From Novosphingobium fluoreni (GTDB lineage: Bacteria; Pseudomonadota; Alphaproteobacteria; Sphingomonadales; Sphingomonadaceae): a stretch of DNA of 64,000 nucleotides. Within the stretch, counting starts at the first letter, position 1; each line of letters opens with the position of its first letter. Below, one piece after another: positions 34,963 through 42,749 of the stretch. Both the position numbers and the translations under genes were made by a program. The notes beneath the pieces were generated by a model. That model saw nothing but the letters and a program-made list of their open reading frames with translations. It made no database searches and was not told the origin of the DNA. The stretch spans positions 372,001 to 436,000 of the forward strand of contig NZ_JACIDY010000001.1 of assembly GCF_014196615.1 (NCBI RefSeq), written 5' to 3'.

Positions 34963-35918
34963 GTGAAGATACGGCGGTGAACGTGGCTCCAGCAGTCTCG
35001 GCTAAATCAAAGTCCAAAGGCCTGGGCCGTGGGCTTGGCGCACTACTGGGCGAGATTCGCAGCGAAGCTCCGGTAAAACCGGATGCGACCCAGAACGAAG
35101 GGCAACCGACTACTGCGACTACGGGTTTAGCGATGTTGCAGATCGCTTCGATTACTCCGCACCCGGAACAGCCGCGTCGTCATTTCGATGAGGCGGCGCT
35201 AGAGGAACTGGCTGCGTCGATCGGACAGCGCGGTGTGATTCAACCGATCGTAGTTCGCGCCGTTGGCGCGGGCCAGTATCAATTGGTGGCGGGTGAACGG
35301 CGGTGGCGCGCGGCCCAGAAGGCGCAACTCCACGAAATCCCGGCGCTGGTTCGCGATCTCAGCGATCGCGATGTCATGGCGCTCGCCCTGATCGAGAACC
35401 TGCAGCGCGAGGATCTCAACCCGATCGAGGAGGCGCGCGCCTATCATCGCTTGGCGGAAAGCGAGGGGCTGACCCAGGCCGAGATCGCCAGAATGGTGGA
35501 CAAGAGCCGCAGCCATGTCGCCAATCTGCAGCGCCTATTGGTTTTGCCGGAATCGGTCATCACGCTCGTCGAAACCGGCGAGCTTTCGATGGGGCATGCC
35601 CGTGCGCTGATTGGCGTCGAAGGGGCCGAAGAGATCGCCGAGACGGCTGTCGCCAAGCAGATGTCTGTCCGCGAAGTCGAGAAGCTGGTGAGGCGCAAAA
35701 CCAAAGGTGAGGCGCCTGCGCGAAAAGTTCGGACTGCGCGCAGTGCCACGGACGATGCCGATATCGTTGCCGTGCAAACCCACCTTGAGGAATTTCTGGG
35801 CCTTCCGGTTCGTATTCAGTCGGATGCCGATCCCAAGTCCGGTCTGGTCACGATCCGGTATACCACGCTGGATCAGCTCGACCTGATCTGCCAGCGCCTG
35901 ACCGGTGGTGAGTTTTGA
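34959..35918 (+). CDS. parB: Chromosome partitioning protein ParB
   Basis: The 319-residue CTP-dependent clamp has an N-terminal ParA-interacting stretch (SKSKGLGRGLGALLGE, basic), the CTP-binding ParB/Srx domain with GERRWRAAQKA and ALIENLQREDLNPIEEARAY, a helix-turn-helix (LTQAEIARMVDKSRSHVANLQRLL) for parS and a C-terminal dimerisation domain. Start overlaps parA (ATGA). A strong hairpin follows the stop. Confidence 0.96.
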   Translation: MSEDTAVNVAPAVSAKSKSKGLGRGLGALLGEIRSEAPVKPDATQNEGQPTTATTGLAMLQIASITPHPEQPRRHFDEAALEELAASIGQRGVIQPIVVRAVGAGQYQLVAGERRWRAAQKAQLHEIPALVRDLSDRDVMALALIENLQREDLNPIEEARAYHRLAESEGLTQAEIARMVDKSRSHVANLQRLLVLPESVITLVETGELSMGHARALIGVEGAEEIAETAVAKQMSVREVEKLVRRKTKGEAPARKVRTARSATDDADIVAVQTHLEEFLGLPVRIQSDADPKSGLVTIRYTTLDQLDLICQRLTGGEF

Positions 35919-35970
35919 TAGGGCCGGTTGCCGATTGATCGTGCGCGATCACGGCGGGTAAAATAATGAG

Positions 35971-36003
35971 AGGGACGATCTGGCTTAGCTCAGGATCGTC
36001 CCT
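35971..36003 (+). terminator. Terminator after parB, also facing the glycine-zipper gene
   Basis: AGGGACGATC and GATCGTCCCT form a perfect 10-bp stem with a 13-base loop. It lies between the convergent parB and glycine-zipper genes and could serve both. Only TTC follows on the plus strand, so the T-run is weak. Confidence 0.65.
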
Positions 36004-36028
36004 TTCAGTCTTCTATAACGCGTCCAGA

Positions 36029-36778
36029 TTACTTGATGCGCACCCGCTTGTCGGGGACGATCTTCACGCGCTTGTCTGCCACGACTTTGGTGCGCACGCG
36101 ACGGGGATGGCTGCGTACCGGTACGTTTTCATACACGTACTCCACCGTCTCCGTGCAATTGGGGGTCGGCTGGACGACGGGAACGGCGGCGGCGCAGCAA
36201 CCTGGAACTGGAGCGTAATAGGCCGGGACATAAGACGGCGCATAGCCCGGGTATGCTGGATAGCCATAGGCGGGATAGCCGGGAGCCTGCGGGTAGGGTG
36301 CAGGAGCCTGTGACTGTGCATAATATCCTTGATAATCAGCAAGATACGCCTTGCACTCGTCCGCGTTACGGCCGCGATCTTCGGCCCTGTCGATAGCGGA
36401 GCCCGCCACTGCGCCAACGCCGGCACCCGCGACGGTGCCGATCGTCCGGTTGCCGCGACCGGCAATCCGGTTGCCGGCAACGCCACCGACGACCGCGCCG
36501 ATCGCCGCGCCGCCCAAGCCACGGTCGCGCGAGGAAAGGCGTCGGCGGCAATCGGCAAGCCAAGCCTGGGACGCGGGATCGTAACCTGGCCCGCCATCGT
36601 CATAGCCATGCGCATAATCTGCGCCGACGACCGGTGGGGCCGGTTGATCAGGATACCAGCTGCCGTTGCGCCACTCGCCACGAGGGCCGCCAGCGTGCGC
36701 CCAGGCCGCGCCTGAGGATAGCGCCACCAAGCCGGCAGCCAGACATAATGATCTGCAGATTCGTGATACGGCGGCCAT
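36029..36778 (-). CDS. Exported glycine-zipper protein with basic repeat tail
   Basis: The 249-residue product has a signal peptide (cut near AWA-HA), a segment rich in Gly/Trp/Tyr, a glycine-zipper 2TM domain (AAIGAVVGGVAGNRIAGRG and GAGVGAVAGSAIDRA, about 90-130) of the 17-kDa surface antigen type, a Pro/Tyr/Ala-rich repeat region (about 150-195) and a basic tail in which DKRVKI and DKRVRI repeat. Such zippers insert into or span membranes; there is no lipobox cysteine after the signal. Function unknown. Confidence 0.78.
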   Translation of the reverse strand: MAAVSRICRSLCLAAGLVALSSGAAWAHAGGPRGEWRNGSWYPDQPAPPVVGADYAHGYDDGGPGYDPASQAWLADCRRRLSSRDRGLGGAAIGAVVGGVAGNRIAGRGNRTIGTVAGAGVGAVAGSAIDRAEDRGRNADECKAYLADYQGYYAQSQAPAPYPQAPGYPAYGYPAYPGYAPSYVPAYYAPVPGCCAAAVPVVQPTPNCTETVEYVYENVPVRSHPRRVRTKVVADKRVKIVPDKRVRIK

Positions 36779-36914
36779 GGGCGTCCTTTCGCGTGATCGT
36801 GCCGGATGATCCCAGCGTTAACGCGGCGTTTAGCATTTGGAGCCCTGGCAAACCAACGCGGCGACCGGGATATTGCGGACTGTTCCTTAGTGGAACACCC
36901 TGATCGACGCCCTT

Positions 36915-37397
36915 CTAGAGAAACGCGGCGACGATCGCAGCGAGATTTTCGATGCCGGTGGCATCGGTGCTGTCGAACCGGTTCAGCTCCGGGCTGTCGA
37001 GGTCGATCACGGCGCGCACGGCCCCCTCCACGATCACCGGCACGACCAACTCGGACCGGCTTTGCGCGTCACAGGCGATGTGGCCGGGAAACTGGTGGAC
37101 ATCGGGCACGAGCTGCGTGGCGCCGGTGGCAGCGGCGGTGCCGCATACCCCTTGGCCCAGCGGGATGCGGATGCAGGCGGGCTTACCGATGAAGGGGCCG
37201 AGTACCAGCTCGCTCTCGATCACGCGATAGAAGCCGGCCCAGTTGAGGCCGGGGACCGACATCCAGACGAGCGCGGCGAGGTTGGCCATGTTGGCGATCG
37301 CATCGGGCTCCCCGGAGACCAGCGCCTTCGCGGAAGCGGCCAGTTCGGCGTAAACCTGCGCCTTGGGCAGGGTCGGATCGGTGTGGATTTCAAACAT
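36915..37397 (-). CDS. msrC: Free methionine-(R)-sulfoxide reductase (GAF domain)
   Basis: The 160-residue GAF-fold enzyme reduces free methionine-R-sulfoxide. All three diagnostic cysteines are there: two in CIRIPLGQGVCGTA and one in GHIACDAQS, within the sequence RSELVVPV that defines fRMsr. It is expected in the cytosol and depends on thioredoxin. The ATG chosen leaves a normal-length protein; longer readings have no family resemblance. Confidence 0.92.
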   Translation of the reverse strand: MFEIHTDPTLPKAQVYAELAASAKALVSGEPDAIANMANLAALVWMSVPGLNWAGFYRVIESELVLGPFIGKPACIRIPLGQGVCGTAAATGATQLVPDVHQFPGHIACDAQSRSELVVPVIVEGAVRAVIDLDSPELNRFDSTDATGIENLAAIVAAFL

Positions 37398-37458
37398 TGC
37401 GCGGGCATAGCCATGTGCATGGTTGTCGCCTAGTGCGCCGCGTTCTATCTCTCGACAT

Positions 37459-38910
37459 ATGAAAGCCTGGCAGCGCAACGCGCTTATCGCACTCCTTGTC
37501 GTTGGTATCGTGGTAGCGGCGATCTACGCCTACCTGACCTTCGCGCATCGTTCCGACCTTGATTCGGCAGCGACATCGGGCACCGATCCGATGCTGGTCG
37601 ATCCCAAGCCGCAGACGTTTCCCAGCGTCAGCTTGGCCAAGCCGTCTGGGTGGGACGGTAACCTGGCGCCCCAGGCGGCGGCGGGCTTGACGGTCGGGCG
37701 ATTCGCGACGGGGCTCGATCATCCGCGCACCATGCTGGCGCTGCCCAACGGCGATGTGATCGTGGCGCTGACGAACGCTCCGGCCGCCGCGAAGCAGGGG
37801 GGCATCACCGGCTTCTTCATGAAGCTGTTCATGGGCCGCGTCGGGGCGGGCGATCCGTCTCCCGATACGCTGGTGCTGCTGCGCGATGCGGATGGCGATG
37901 GCCGGGCGGAGCAGCGCTTTGAACTGCGCAAGGCGGACATGCACTCCCCCTCCGGCATGGCCTACCGGGATGGCAAGCTCTACGTCGCCAATCATAACGC
38001 GGTGCTGCAGTTCGCGTTCACGCCGGGTGAGACGAAGCTGGCGGGCCAGCCCAAGCAGTTGATGGAGCTGCCGGGCGGCGGCAATCACTGGATGCGCAAC
38101 CTGCTGCTCAGCCCCGATGGCAAGCAGCTTTATGCGGCGGTGGGTTCGGCCACCAACATCGCGGACAACGGGATGGAAGCGGAGGCCGGGCGAGCGGCGA
38201 TCTGGGAGATCGACACCGCGACCGGGCGGCGCCGGCAGTATGCGGCGGGGATGCGTAATCCTAATGGGCTGGACTGGAATCCCTCGACCGGGGAGATGTG
38301 GGCGACGGTGCAGGAGCGGGACATGTTGGGCCCCGATCTGGTGCCAGACTATCTGACGAACGTGCCGGTTGGCGCGCAGTACGGGTGGCCGTGGGTCTAT
38401 TGGAAGGACAAGTTCGACGACCGGGTGAACTGGCCGATGGACACCAACATGGTCGAGTACACGCGCAAGCCGGAGTACGCGATGGGCGCGCATACGGCGG
38501 TGCTGGGCCTGAAGTTTGCGAGCGCGGGCAACCGGTTGGGTGCGGCGTTCGGCAACGGCGCGTTCATCGCGCGGCACGGCTCATGGAACCGCAAGCCGGC
38601 CGCGGGCTACGATGTCGTGTTCGTGCCGTTCGATGGCAACGGCAACCCGCAAGGCAAGCCCCGCCCGGTGCTGACCGGTTTCCTGGAGAAGGGCGGCGAC
38701 AAGGCGCATGGGCGGCCGGTATGGCTGGCGTTCGACAAGGGCGGGGCCCTGCTGGTCAGCGATGACACCGGCGGCGTGATCTGGCGCGTGATCGCCCCGG
38801 GGGCGGCCCCTTCGGCTGGTCCCAAGGCCGTCGTGACAGAGCACATGAAGCCCAACAAGGAACTGGTCGACCCGACCCAGCCCCCCGCGATCGGTCGCCC
38901 ACAGGATTGA
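37459..38910 (+). CDS. Membrane-anchored PQQ-type sugar (sorbosone) dehydrogenase
   Basis: The 483-residue protein has one N-terminal membrane helix (about 6-26) and a six-bladed beta-propeller of the glucose/sorbosone dehydrogenase family. Visible blocks are VGRFATGLDHPRTMLALPNGDVIVA, MHSPSGMAYRDGKLYVAN, NHWMRNLLLSPDGKQLYAAVGS, YAAGMRNPNGLDWNP and the calcium/PQQ-site segment ERDMLGPDLVPDYLT. It should act in the periplasm, tethered to the inner membrane, oxidising sugars with electrons passed to quinone; the substrate is not known. No PQQ synthesis genes are in the window. Confidence 0.85.
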   Translation: MKAWQRNALIALLVVGIVVAAIYAYLTFAHRSDLDSAATSGTDPMLVDPKPQTFPSVSLAKPSGWDGNLAPQAAAGLTVGRFATGLDHPRTMLALPNGDVIVALTNAPAAAKQGGITGFFMKLFMGRVGAGDPSPDTLVLLRDADGDGRAEQRFELRKADMHSPSGMAYRDGKLYVANHNAVLQFAFTPGETKLAGQPKQLMELPGGGNHWMRNLLLSPDGKQLYAAVGSATNIADNGMEAEAGRAAIWEIDTATGRRRQYAAGMRNPNGLDWNPSTGEMWATVQERDMLGPDLVPDYLTNVPVGAQYGWPWVYWKDKFDDRVNWPMDTNMVEYTRKPEYAMGAHTAVLGLKFASAGNRLGAAFGNGAFIARHGSWNRKPAAGYDVVFVPFDGNGNPQGKPRPVLTGFLEKGGDKAHGRPVWLAFDKGGALLVSDDTGGVIWRVIAPGAAPSAGPKAVVTEHMKPNKELVDPTQPPAIGRPQD

Positions 38911-38918
38911 TCGTCAAC

Positions 38919-38944
38919 GCCCGGCGGTGCGGTACCGGCCGGGC
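38919..38944. terminator. Hairpin between convergent genes
   Basis: GCCCGGC and GCCGGGC arms enclose a 12-base loop in the 40-base gap between the dehydrogenase and the DUF815 gene. No T-run is present on either side, so it may only weakly stop transcription. Confidence 0.4.
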
Positions 38945-38950
38945 AGCGCG

Positions 38951-39790
38951 TCAGAGCGCCTTGCCCACTCGCCCGGCCAGCTCGGCGATGTACTGCCAGG
39001 CGACGCGCCCCGAACGAGCGCCCCGCCGTTGCGCCCATTCCAGGGCGTCCGTTTGGTCCCAGGCCAGATCGTACGCGGTGGCATAGCCCGCAATGATCGC
39101 CAGGTAATCGTCCTGGCTGCAGTTGTGGAAGCCGATCGACAATCCGAAGCGGTCCGCCAGGGCCAGCTTGTCATCCACCACGTCGCGCATGTTGATCGGA
39201 TCGTCCTGCTCCGACATCGAGCGTGAGACGATGGCGCGGCGATTGGCGGTGACGGCCAGGCGCACGTTGGCGGGCCGGGCTTCCACCCCGCCTTCCAGCC
39301 AGGAGCGCAGCAGGCGCGGCCCGGCCGAATCGCCATCCTCGAACCCCAGATCGTCCACAAAGACGAGGAAGCGGCGGTCCTGGCCGCCCAGTTCGGCGAA
39401 CAGCGCGGTGACGCCGGAAAGCGCGTCCTGCCCGATCTGGACGAGGGCGATGCTGCCGGGATGGGTTCCTTGCGAGTCCTGCACGGCGGCGCGCAGCAAG
39501 GCGGATTTGCCCATTCCGCGCGATCCCCACAAGAGCATGTCATGAGCCGCATGACCCGCCGCGAGCCGCGCCACATTGGCCACGACGCGCTCTTTCTGGC
39601 TGTCTATCCCCTTCAGCAAGGCCAGCGCCGGAGCCTCCAGCCGGGATACGCCCCGCGCGCCCGATCCGGTCCAGACATAGGCAGGGTCGGCCTGCCAATC
39701 GACCGGCGTGGCCGGCGGCGGCACGAGACGTTCCAGTGCATTGGCGATGCGTGAGAGGAGGGGGGTGATATCACCGTCCGGGGCAGTCAT
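38951..39790 (-). CDS. DUF815 family P-loop ATPase
   Basis: The 279-residue AAA-type ATPase has Walker A GSRGMGKSALLRA (about 95), Walker B FLVFVDDLGFE (about 140), a sensor-like TANRRAIVSRS and the family ending GRVAWQYIAELAGR. DUF815 proteins are widespread, usually single copy and of unknown function. The ATG is supported by AAGGAAA about 10 bases upstream. It is divergent from tsaC. Confidence 0.85.
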   Translation of the reverse strand: MTAPDGDITPLLSRIANALERLVPPPATPVDWQADPAYVWTGSGARGVSRLEAPALALLKGIDSQKERVVANVARLAAGHAAHDMLLWGSRGMGKSALLRAAVQDSQGTHPGSIALVQIGQDALSGVTALFAELGGQDRRFLVFVDDLGFEDGDSAGPRLLRSWLEGGVEARPANVRLAVTANRRAIVSRSMSEQDDPINMRDVVDDKLALADRFGLSIGFHNCSQDDYLAIIAGYATAYDLAWDQTDALEWAQRRGARSGRVAWQYIAELAGRVGKAL

Positions 39791-39840
39791 CGCGGCGCTT
39801 TTCCTTGGCAATCCATCCGGCGGGCCTATAGCGGCGCGCG

Positions 39841-40788
39841 ATGACGCAGGCCAGCCGCCCCACGGTCCTTCCCGCCGATGCCACCGGCATTACCCGCGCG
39901 GCGATGCTGCTGCGCGAGGGCGGCCGGGTCGCCGTGCCGACCGAGACGGTCTACGGTCTGGCGGCTCGCGCCGATCGGGATGAGAGCGTGGCGGCGATCT
40001 ATCACGCCAAGGGGCGGCCCAGTTTCAATCCGCTGATCGTCCACGTTTCGGATCTGGCAGCGGCGGAACGGTTGGCGGTTTTCGACGCGCGGGCGCGTCA
40101 GCTGGCGGCGGCGTTCTGGCCCGGTCCGCTGACCTTGGTGCTGCCGTTGCGGGCGGAGGCGGGCCTGGCCGCCGCCGTCACCGCCGGGCTTGCCACCGTC
40201 GCCTTGCGCTGTCCGGCGCACCCGGTGATGCGCGCCGTGTTGGCGCAAGCGGAGCTGCCCCTGGCCGCTCCATCCGCCAATCGTAGCGGCGGCGTCAGCC
40301 CCACGTGTTCCGATCATGTCGCCCATTCGCTGGGCGCGGCGGTGGACTTGATACTGGATGGCGGTGCGTGCGAGGCGGGCCTGGAATCGACGATCGTCGC
40401 GGTTCGGGAAAGCGGCTGGCAGGTCCTGCGCCCTGGCCCGATCACGCGGGAGGCGATTACCGTCGTGCTCGGCACGGTGGACAGCGATGGCACGCGAAAC
40501 GCAGGCATCGAAGCCCCCGGACAATTGGAAAGCCATTACGCTCCGGGCAAGCCGGTGCGGCTGAATGCGATGACAGCAGAGGCCGGTGAATTCCTGATCG
40601 GCTTCGGCGCGATCGCCGGGGATGCATCGCTATCGGTGGCGGGTGATCTGACCGAGGCCGCATCCAGGCTCTATGCCGTGCTGCACCAAGCCGCAGCATC
40701 TCCACACCCGCGAATCGCCGTCGCACCGATCCGCGGTGAGGGGATTGGCCTTGCGATCAATGACAGGCTGCGGCGCGCGGCGGCCTGA
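39841..40788 (+). CDS. tsaC: L-threonylcarbamoyladenylate synthase (Sua5/TsaC)
   Basis: The 315-residue enzyme makes threonylcarbamoyl-AMP for t6A37 tRNA modification. The YrdC-like domain (about 15-200) shows VAVPTETVYGLAARA, KGRPSFNPLIVHV, LRCPAHPVM and PSANRSGGVSPT; the extra C-terminal Sua5 domain (about 220-310) marks the long form. It starts about 50 bases from the DUF815 gene on the opposite strand. Confidence 0.94.
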   Translation: MTQASRPTVLPADATGITRAAMLLREGGRVAVPTETVYGLAARADRDESVAAIYHAKGRPSFNPLIVHVSDLAAAERLAVFDARARQLAAAFWPGPLTLVLPLRAEAGLAAAVTAGLATVALRCPAHPVMRAVLAQAELPLAAPSANRSGGVSPTCSDHVAHSLGAAVDLILDGGACEAGLESTIVAVRESGWQVLRPGPITREAITVVLGTVDSDGTRNAGIEAPGQLESHYAPGKPVRLNAMTAEAGEFLIGFGAIAGDASLSVAGDLTEAASRLYAVLHQAAASPHPRIAVAPIRGEGIGLAINDRLRRAAA

Positions 40789-40809
40789 TCGGCGTAGCGT
40801 GGGGGTGGT

Positions 40810-41133
40810 TCAGCGCCGCTCGTAGGGCAGACTGGGCAGCAGAGCCTGCAACTGATCGTACTCGCTGCGCGCGGTGCGGCATGCGGCTTCGTCACCCTGC
40901 TCGCACTGGCGGCGGTGCCGTTCGTAGCTGCGCTGCAGCTTGCCGGCCTGTTCCTCGCGGCGGCGGATGTCCCGGCCGCGCTTCTCATCAGCTTCGGATT
41001 GGCTGGTGGTGGCCCAATCCACGGCCTTGGCGCCCACGCGAACCGGCGCGGTGACGACGTCTACGGCGGTCTTGGCCAAGCAGCCGGACAGCGCCAGCAT
41101 CAGGACGGGGGCGAACAGCGCGATGCGTTTCAT
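40810..41133 (-). CDS. Small lipoprotein, unknown function
   Basis: The 107-residue precursor carries a clear lipobox, LALSGC with Cys19, after a short hydrophobic signal. The mature part is highly charged and helical (SQSEADEKRGRDIRRREEQAG...) with two further cysteines (QCEQGDEAACR). The second residue after the lipidated Cys is not Asp, so it is probably sorted to the outer membrane. I do not recognise the family. Confidence 0.72.
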   Translation of the reverse strand: MKRIALFAPVLMLALSGCLAKTAVDVVTAPVRVGAKAVDWATTSQSEADEKRGRDIRRREEQAGKLQRSYERHRRQCEQGDEAACRTARSEYDQLQALLPSLPYERR

Positions 41134-41207
41134 GGTGACTGCGCTGCCATGCTCGGCCCGGCATGGCAATTGGATAAGCGGCCAGCCGAAGGTGGCCCGC
41201 CATGCAA

Positions 41208-41238
41208 AAGGGCCGCCTCCTTGCGGAAGCGGCCCCTT
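41208..41238 (-). terminator. carD terminator
   Basis: On the minus strand AAGGGGCCGC pairs with GCGGCCCTT around a 12-base loop, and the stem is followed by TTTT. This is a good intrinsic terminator placed just after the carD stop codon. Confidence 0.8.
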
Positions 41239-41264
41239 CGGATTCGTGCCGTATCGGCCCGCGA

Positions 41265-41798
41265 TCAGGCGGTTTCGGCGGTGTCGTAATACTTGGGCGC
41301 GTGCTCGTTGAGGATCGCCAGGATCTTCTTCAGAGCGGCGGGTTCGTCGGTCTTTTCCATGGCCGCCAGCTCACGTGCCAGACGCGAGGATGCGGCTTCG
41401 AAGATCTGCCGCTCGGAATAGCTTTGCTCTGGCTGGTCGTCCGCGCGGAACAGGTCACGCGTGACTTCGGCGATCGAAACGAGATCACCCGAATTGATTT
41501 TGGCTTCGTATTCCTGGGCGCGGCGTGACCACATGGTACGCTTCACCTTGGGCTTGCCCTTGAGGGTATCGAGCGCCTCGCGCAGGGTCTTGTCGGAAGA
41601 CAGTTTGCGCATGCCGATCGATTCGATCTTGTTCACCGGCACGCGTAGCGTCATGCGCTCCTTCTCGAAGCGAAGTACGTAGAGTTCCAGCTGCATTCCG
41701 GCAATTTCTTGCTTCTGGAGCTCGATGACCCGGCCGACACCGTGCTTGGGATAAACGACGTAATCTCCAACATCGAAGGCATTGGCGCTGGTTGCCAT
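41265..41798 (-). CDS. carD: CarD family transcription regulator
   Basis: The 177-residue protein has an N-terminal RNA-polymerase-interaction domain (FDVGDYVVYPKHGVGRV..., about 5-65) and a C-terminal helical DNA-contacting domain (MWSRRAQEYEAKINSGDL and FEAASSRLARELA). CarD/CdnL stabilises RNA polymerase open complexes and links transcription to growth. The start follows AAAGGA at six bases. It has its own terminator and no neighbours in the same operon. Confidence 0.95.
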   Translation of the reverse strand: MATSANAFDVGDYVVYPKHGVGRVIELQKQEIAGMQLELYVLRFEKERMTLRVPVNKIESIGMRKLSSDKTLREALDTLKGKPKVKRTMWSRRAQEYEAKINSGDLVSIAEVTRDLFRADDQPEQSYSERQIFEAASSRLARELAAMEKTDEPAALKKILAILNEHAPKYYDTAETA

Positions 41799-42099
41799 GT
41801 AACGTCCTTTCACCTGCAGGTCCGTCGACAGGATGGAGATGGTGCGACCCGATCAAGACCCTGTAGAGACAAGGCCTCGCCACCGGTCAGATCGCGATCT
41901 CAACCGTTTGCTGTCGGATCCTGCCTCATAGATAATGACTGCCGCGCGAGCGGAACGCCCGGGCAGTTGCAAGCCATATAGCATCATTGCGGCAAAAAAA
42001 CCAGAGCCGAAGGCACTTTGCGTGCCTCCGGCCTGCGAAGGTGATCAAGTTTTCTGCCGATTGCCGGGCGGATAGCGCATCCGCACAGGGTAGGAAGGG
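41799..42099. other. carD-fdxA intergenic region
   Basis: This 301-base gap holds the fdxA terminator hairpin described separately and presumably the carD promoter on the minus strand. Otherwise I see no gene, repeat or clear promoter hexamers. Confidence 0.7.
42006..42032 (-). terminator. fdxA operon terminator
   Basis: GCCGAAGGCAC and GTGCCTCCGGC pair over 10 of 11 positions with a 5-base loop. On the minus strand the stem is followed, four bases later, by seven Ts (41994-42000). This is the strongest intrinsic terminator in the window and ends the helicase-S4-fdxA unit. Confidence 0.88.
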
Positions 42100-42438
42100 T
42101 CAGTCGCCCTCGCCGGGTTCGGGCGAGAAGAACTTCTCGAACTTGCCGTCGACCGACTTGAATTCATCCGCGTCCTCGGGCGAATCCTTCTTGGAGGTGA
42201 GGTTGGGCCATTCCGCCGAGTACTTGGCGTTCAGTTCCATCCACTGCTCCAGCCCGCTTTCGGTATCGGGCAGAATCGCTTCGGCCGGGCACTCAGGCTC
42301 GCACACGCCGCAATCGATGCATTCGCTGGGGTTGATGACGAGCATGTTCTCGCCCTCATAGAAGCAGTCGACTGGGCAGACCTCGACGCAGTCCATGTAC
42401 TTGCAGCGGATGCAGGCGTCAGTGACGACATAGGTCAT
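42100..42438 (-). CDS. fdxA: Seven-iron ferredoxin FdxA
   Basis: The 112-residue protein has ferredoxin cluster motifs [17 protein letters not shown] and [12 protein letters not shown], the pattern of [3Fe-4S][4Fe-4S] ferredoxins of the Azotobacter FdI type. It transfers electrons at low potential in the cytosol. The C-terminal 55 residues are the usual extension of this family. Its ATG overlaps the stop of the S4 gene (ATGA), and a strong terminator follows. Confidence 0.95.
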   Translation of the reverse strand: MTYVVTDACIRCKYMDCVEVCPVDCFYEGENMLVINPSECIDCGVCEPECPAEAILPDTESGLEQWMELNAKYSAEWPNLTSKKDSPEDADEFKSVDGKFEKFFSPEPGEGD

Positions 42439-42749
42439 GGCTGCGAAAACCCCTCTTCAATCTGTTCAGTCGCGCCGGCTGCTATGGGATCAGTACCGCC
42501 GCCGTCAAGCACTCTATAATGCGCGCGTGCTTCCGGGTAGGGCCCGCGGCGGACGGGAAGCGTCAGCACTTCCAGCACTTGCACCTCGCGGCCAGCGAAG
42601 ATCGTCAACACATCGCCCACGCCGATCTTCTGGTGCGCGCGATCGATGCGGCGGCCATTCACGCGCATGTGGCCCTCTTCCGCCATGACCTGCGCCACCG
42701 TCCGGCTGCGGACGAGGCGAAGGTACCACAGCAGCTTGTCGACCCTCAT
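42435..42749 (-). CDS. S4-domain RNA-binding protein (HslR-like)
   Basis: The 104-residue product begins with an S4 domain ([20 protein letters not shown], then [23 protein letters not shown]), which binds structured RNA such as rRNA in 50S subunits with stalled peptidyl-tRNA in the case of HslR. Overlaps with the helicase stop and the fdxA start suggest that all three are translated from one message. Confidence 0.88.
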   Translation of the reverse strand: MRVDKLLWYLRLVRSRTVAQVMAEEGHMRVNGRRIDRAHQKIGVGDVLTIFAGREVQVLEVLTLPVRRGPYPEARAHYRVLDGGGTDPIAAGATEQIEEGFSQP

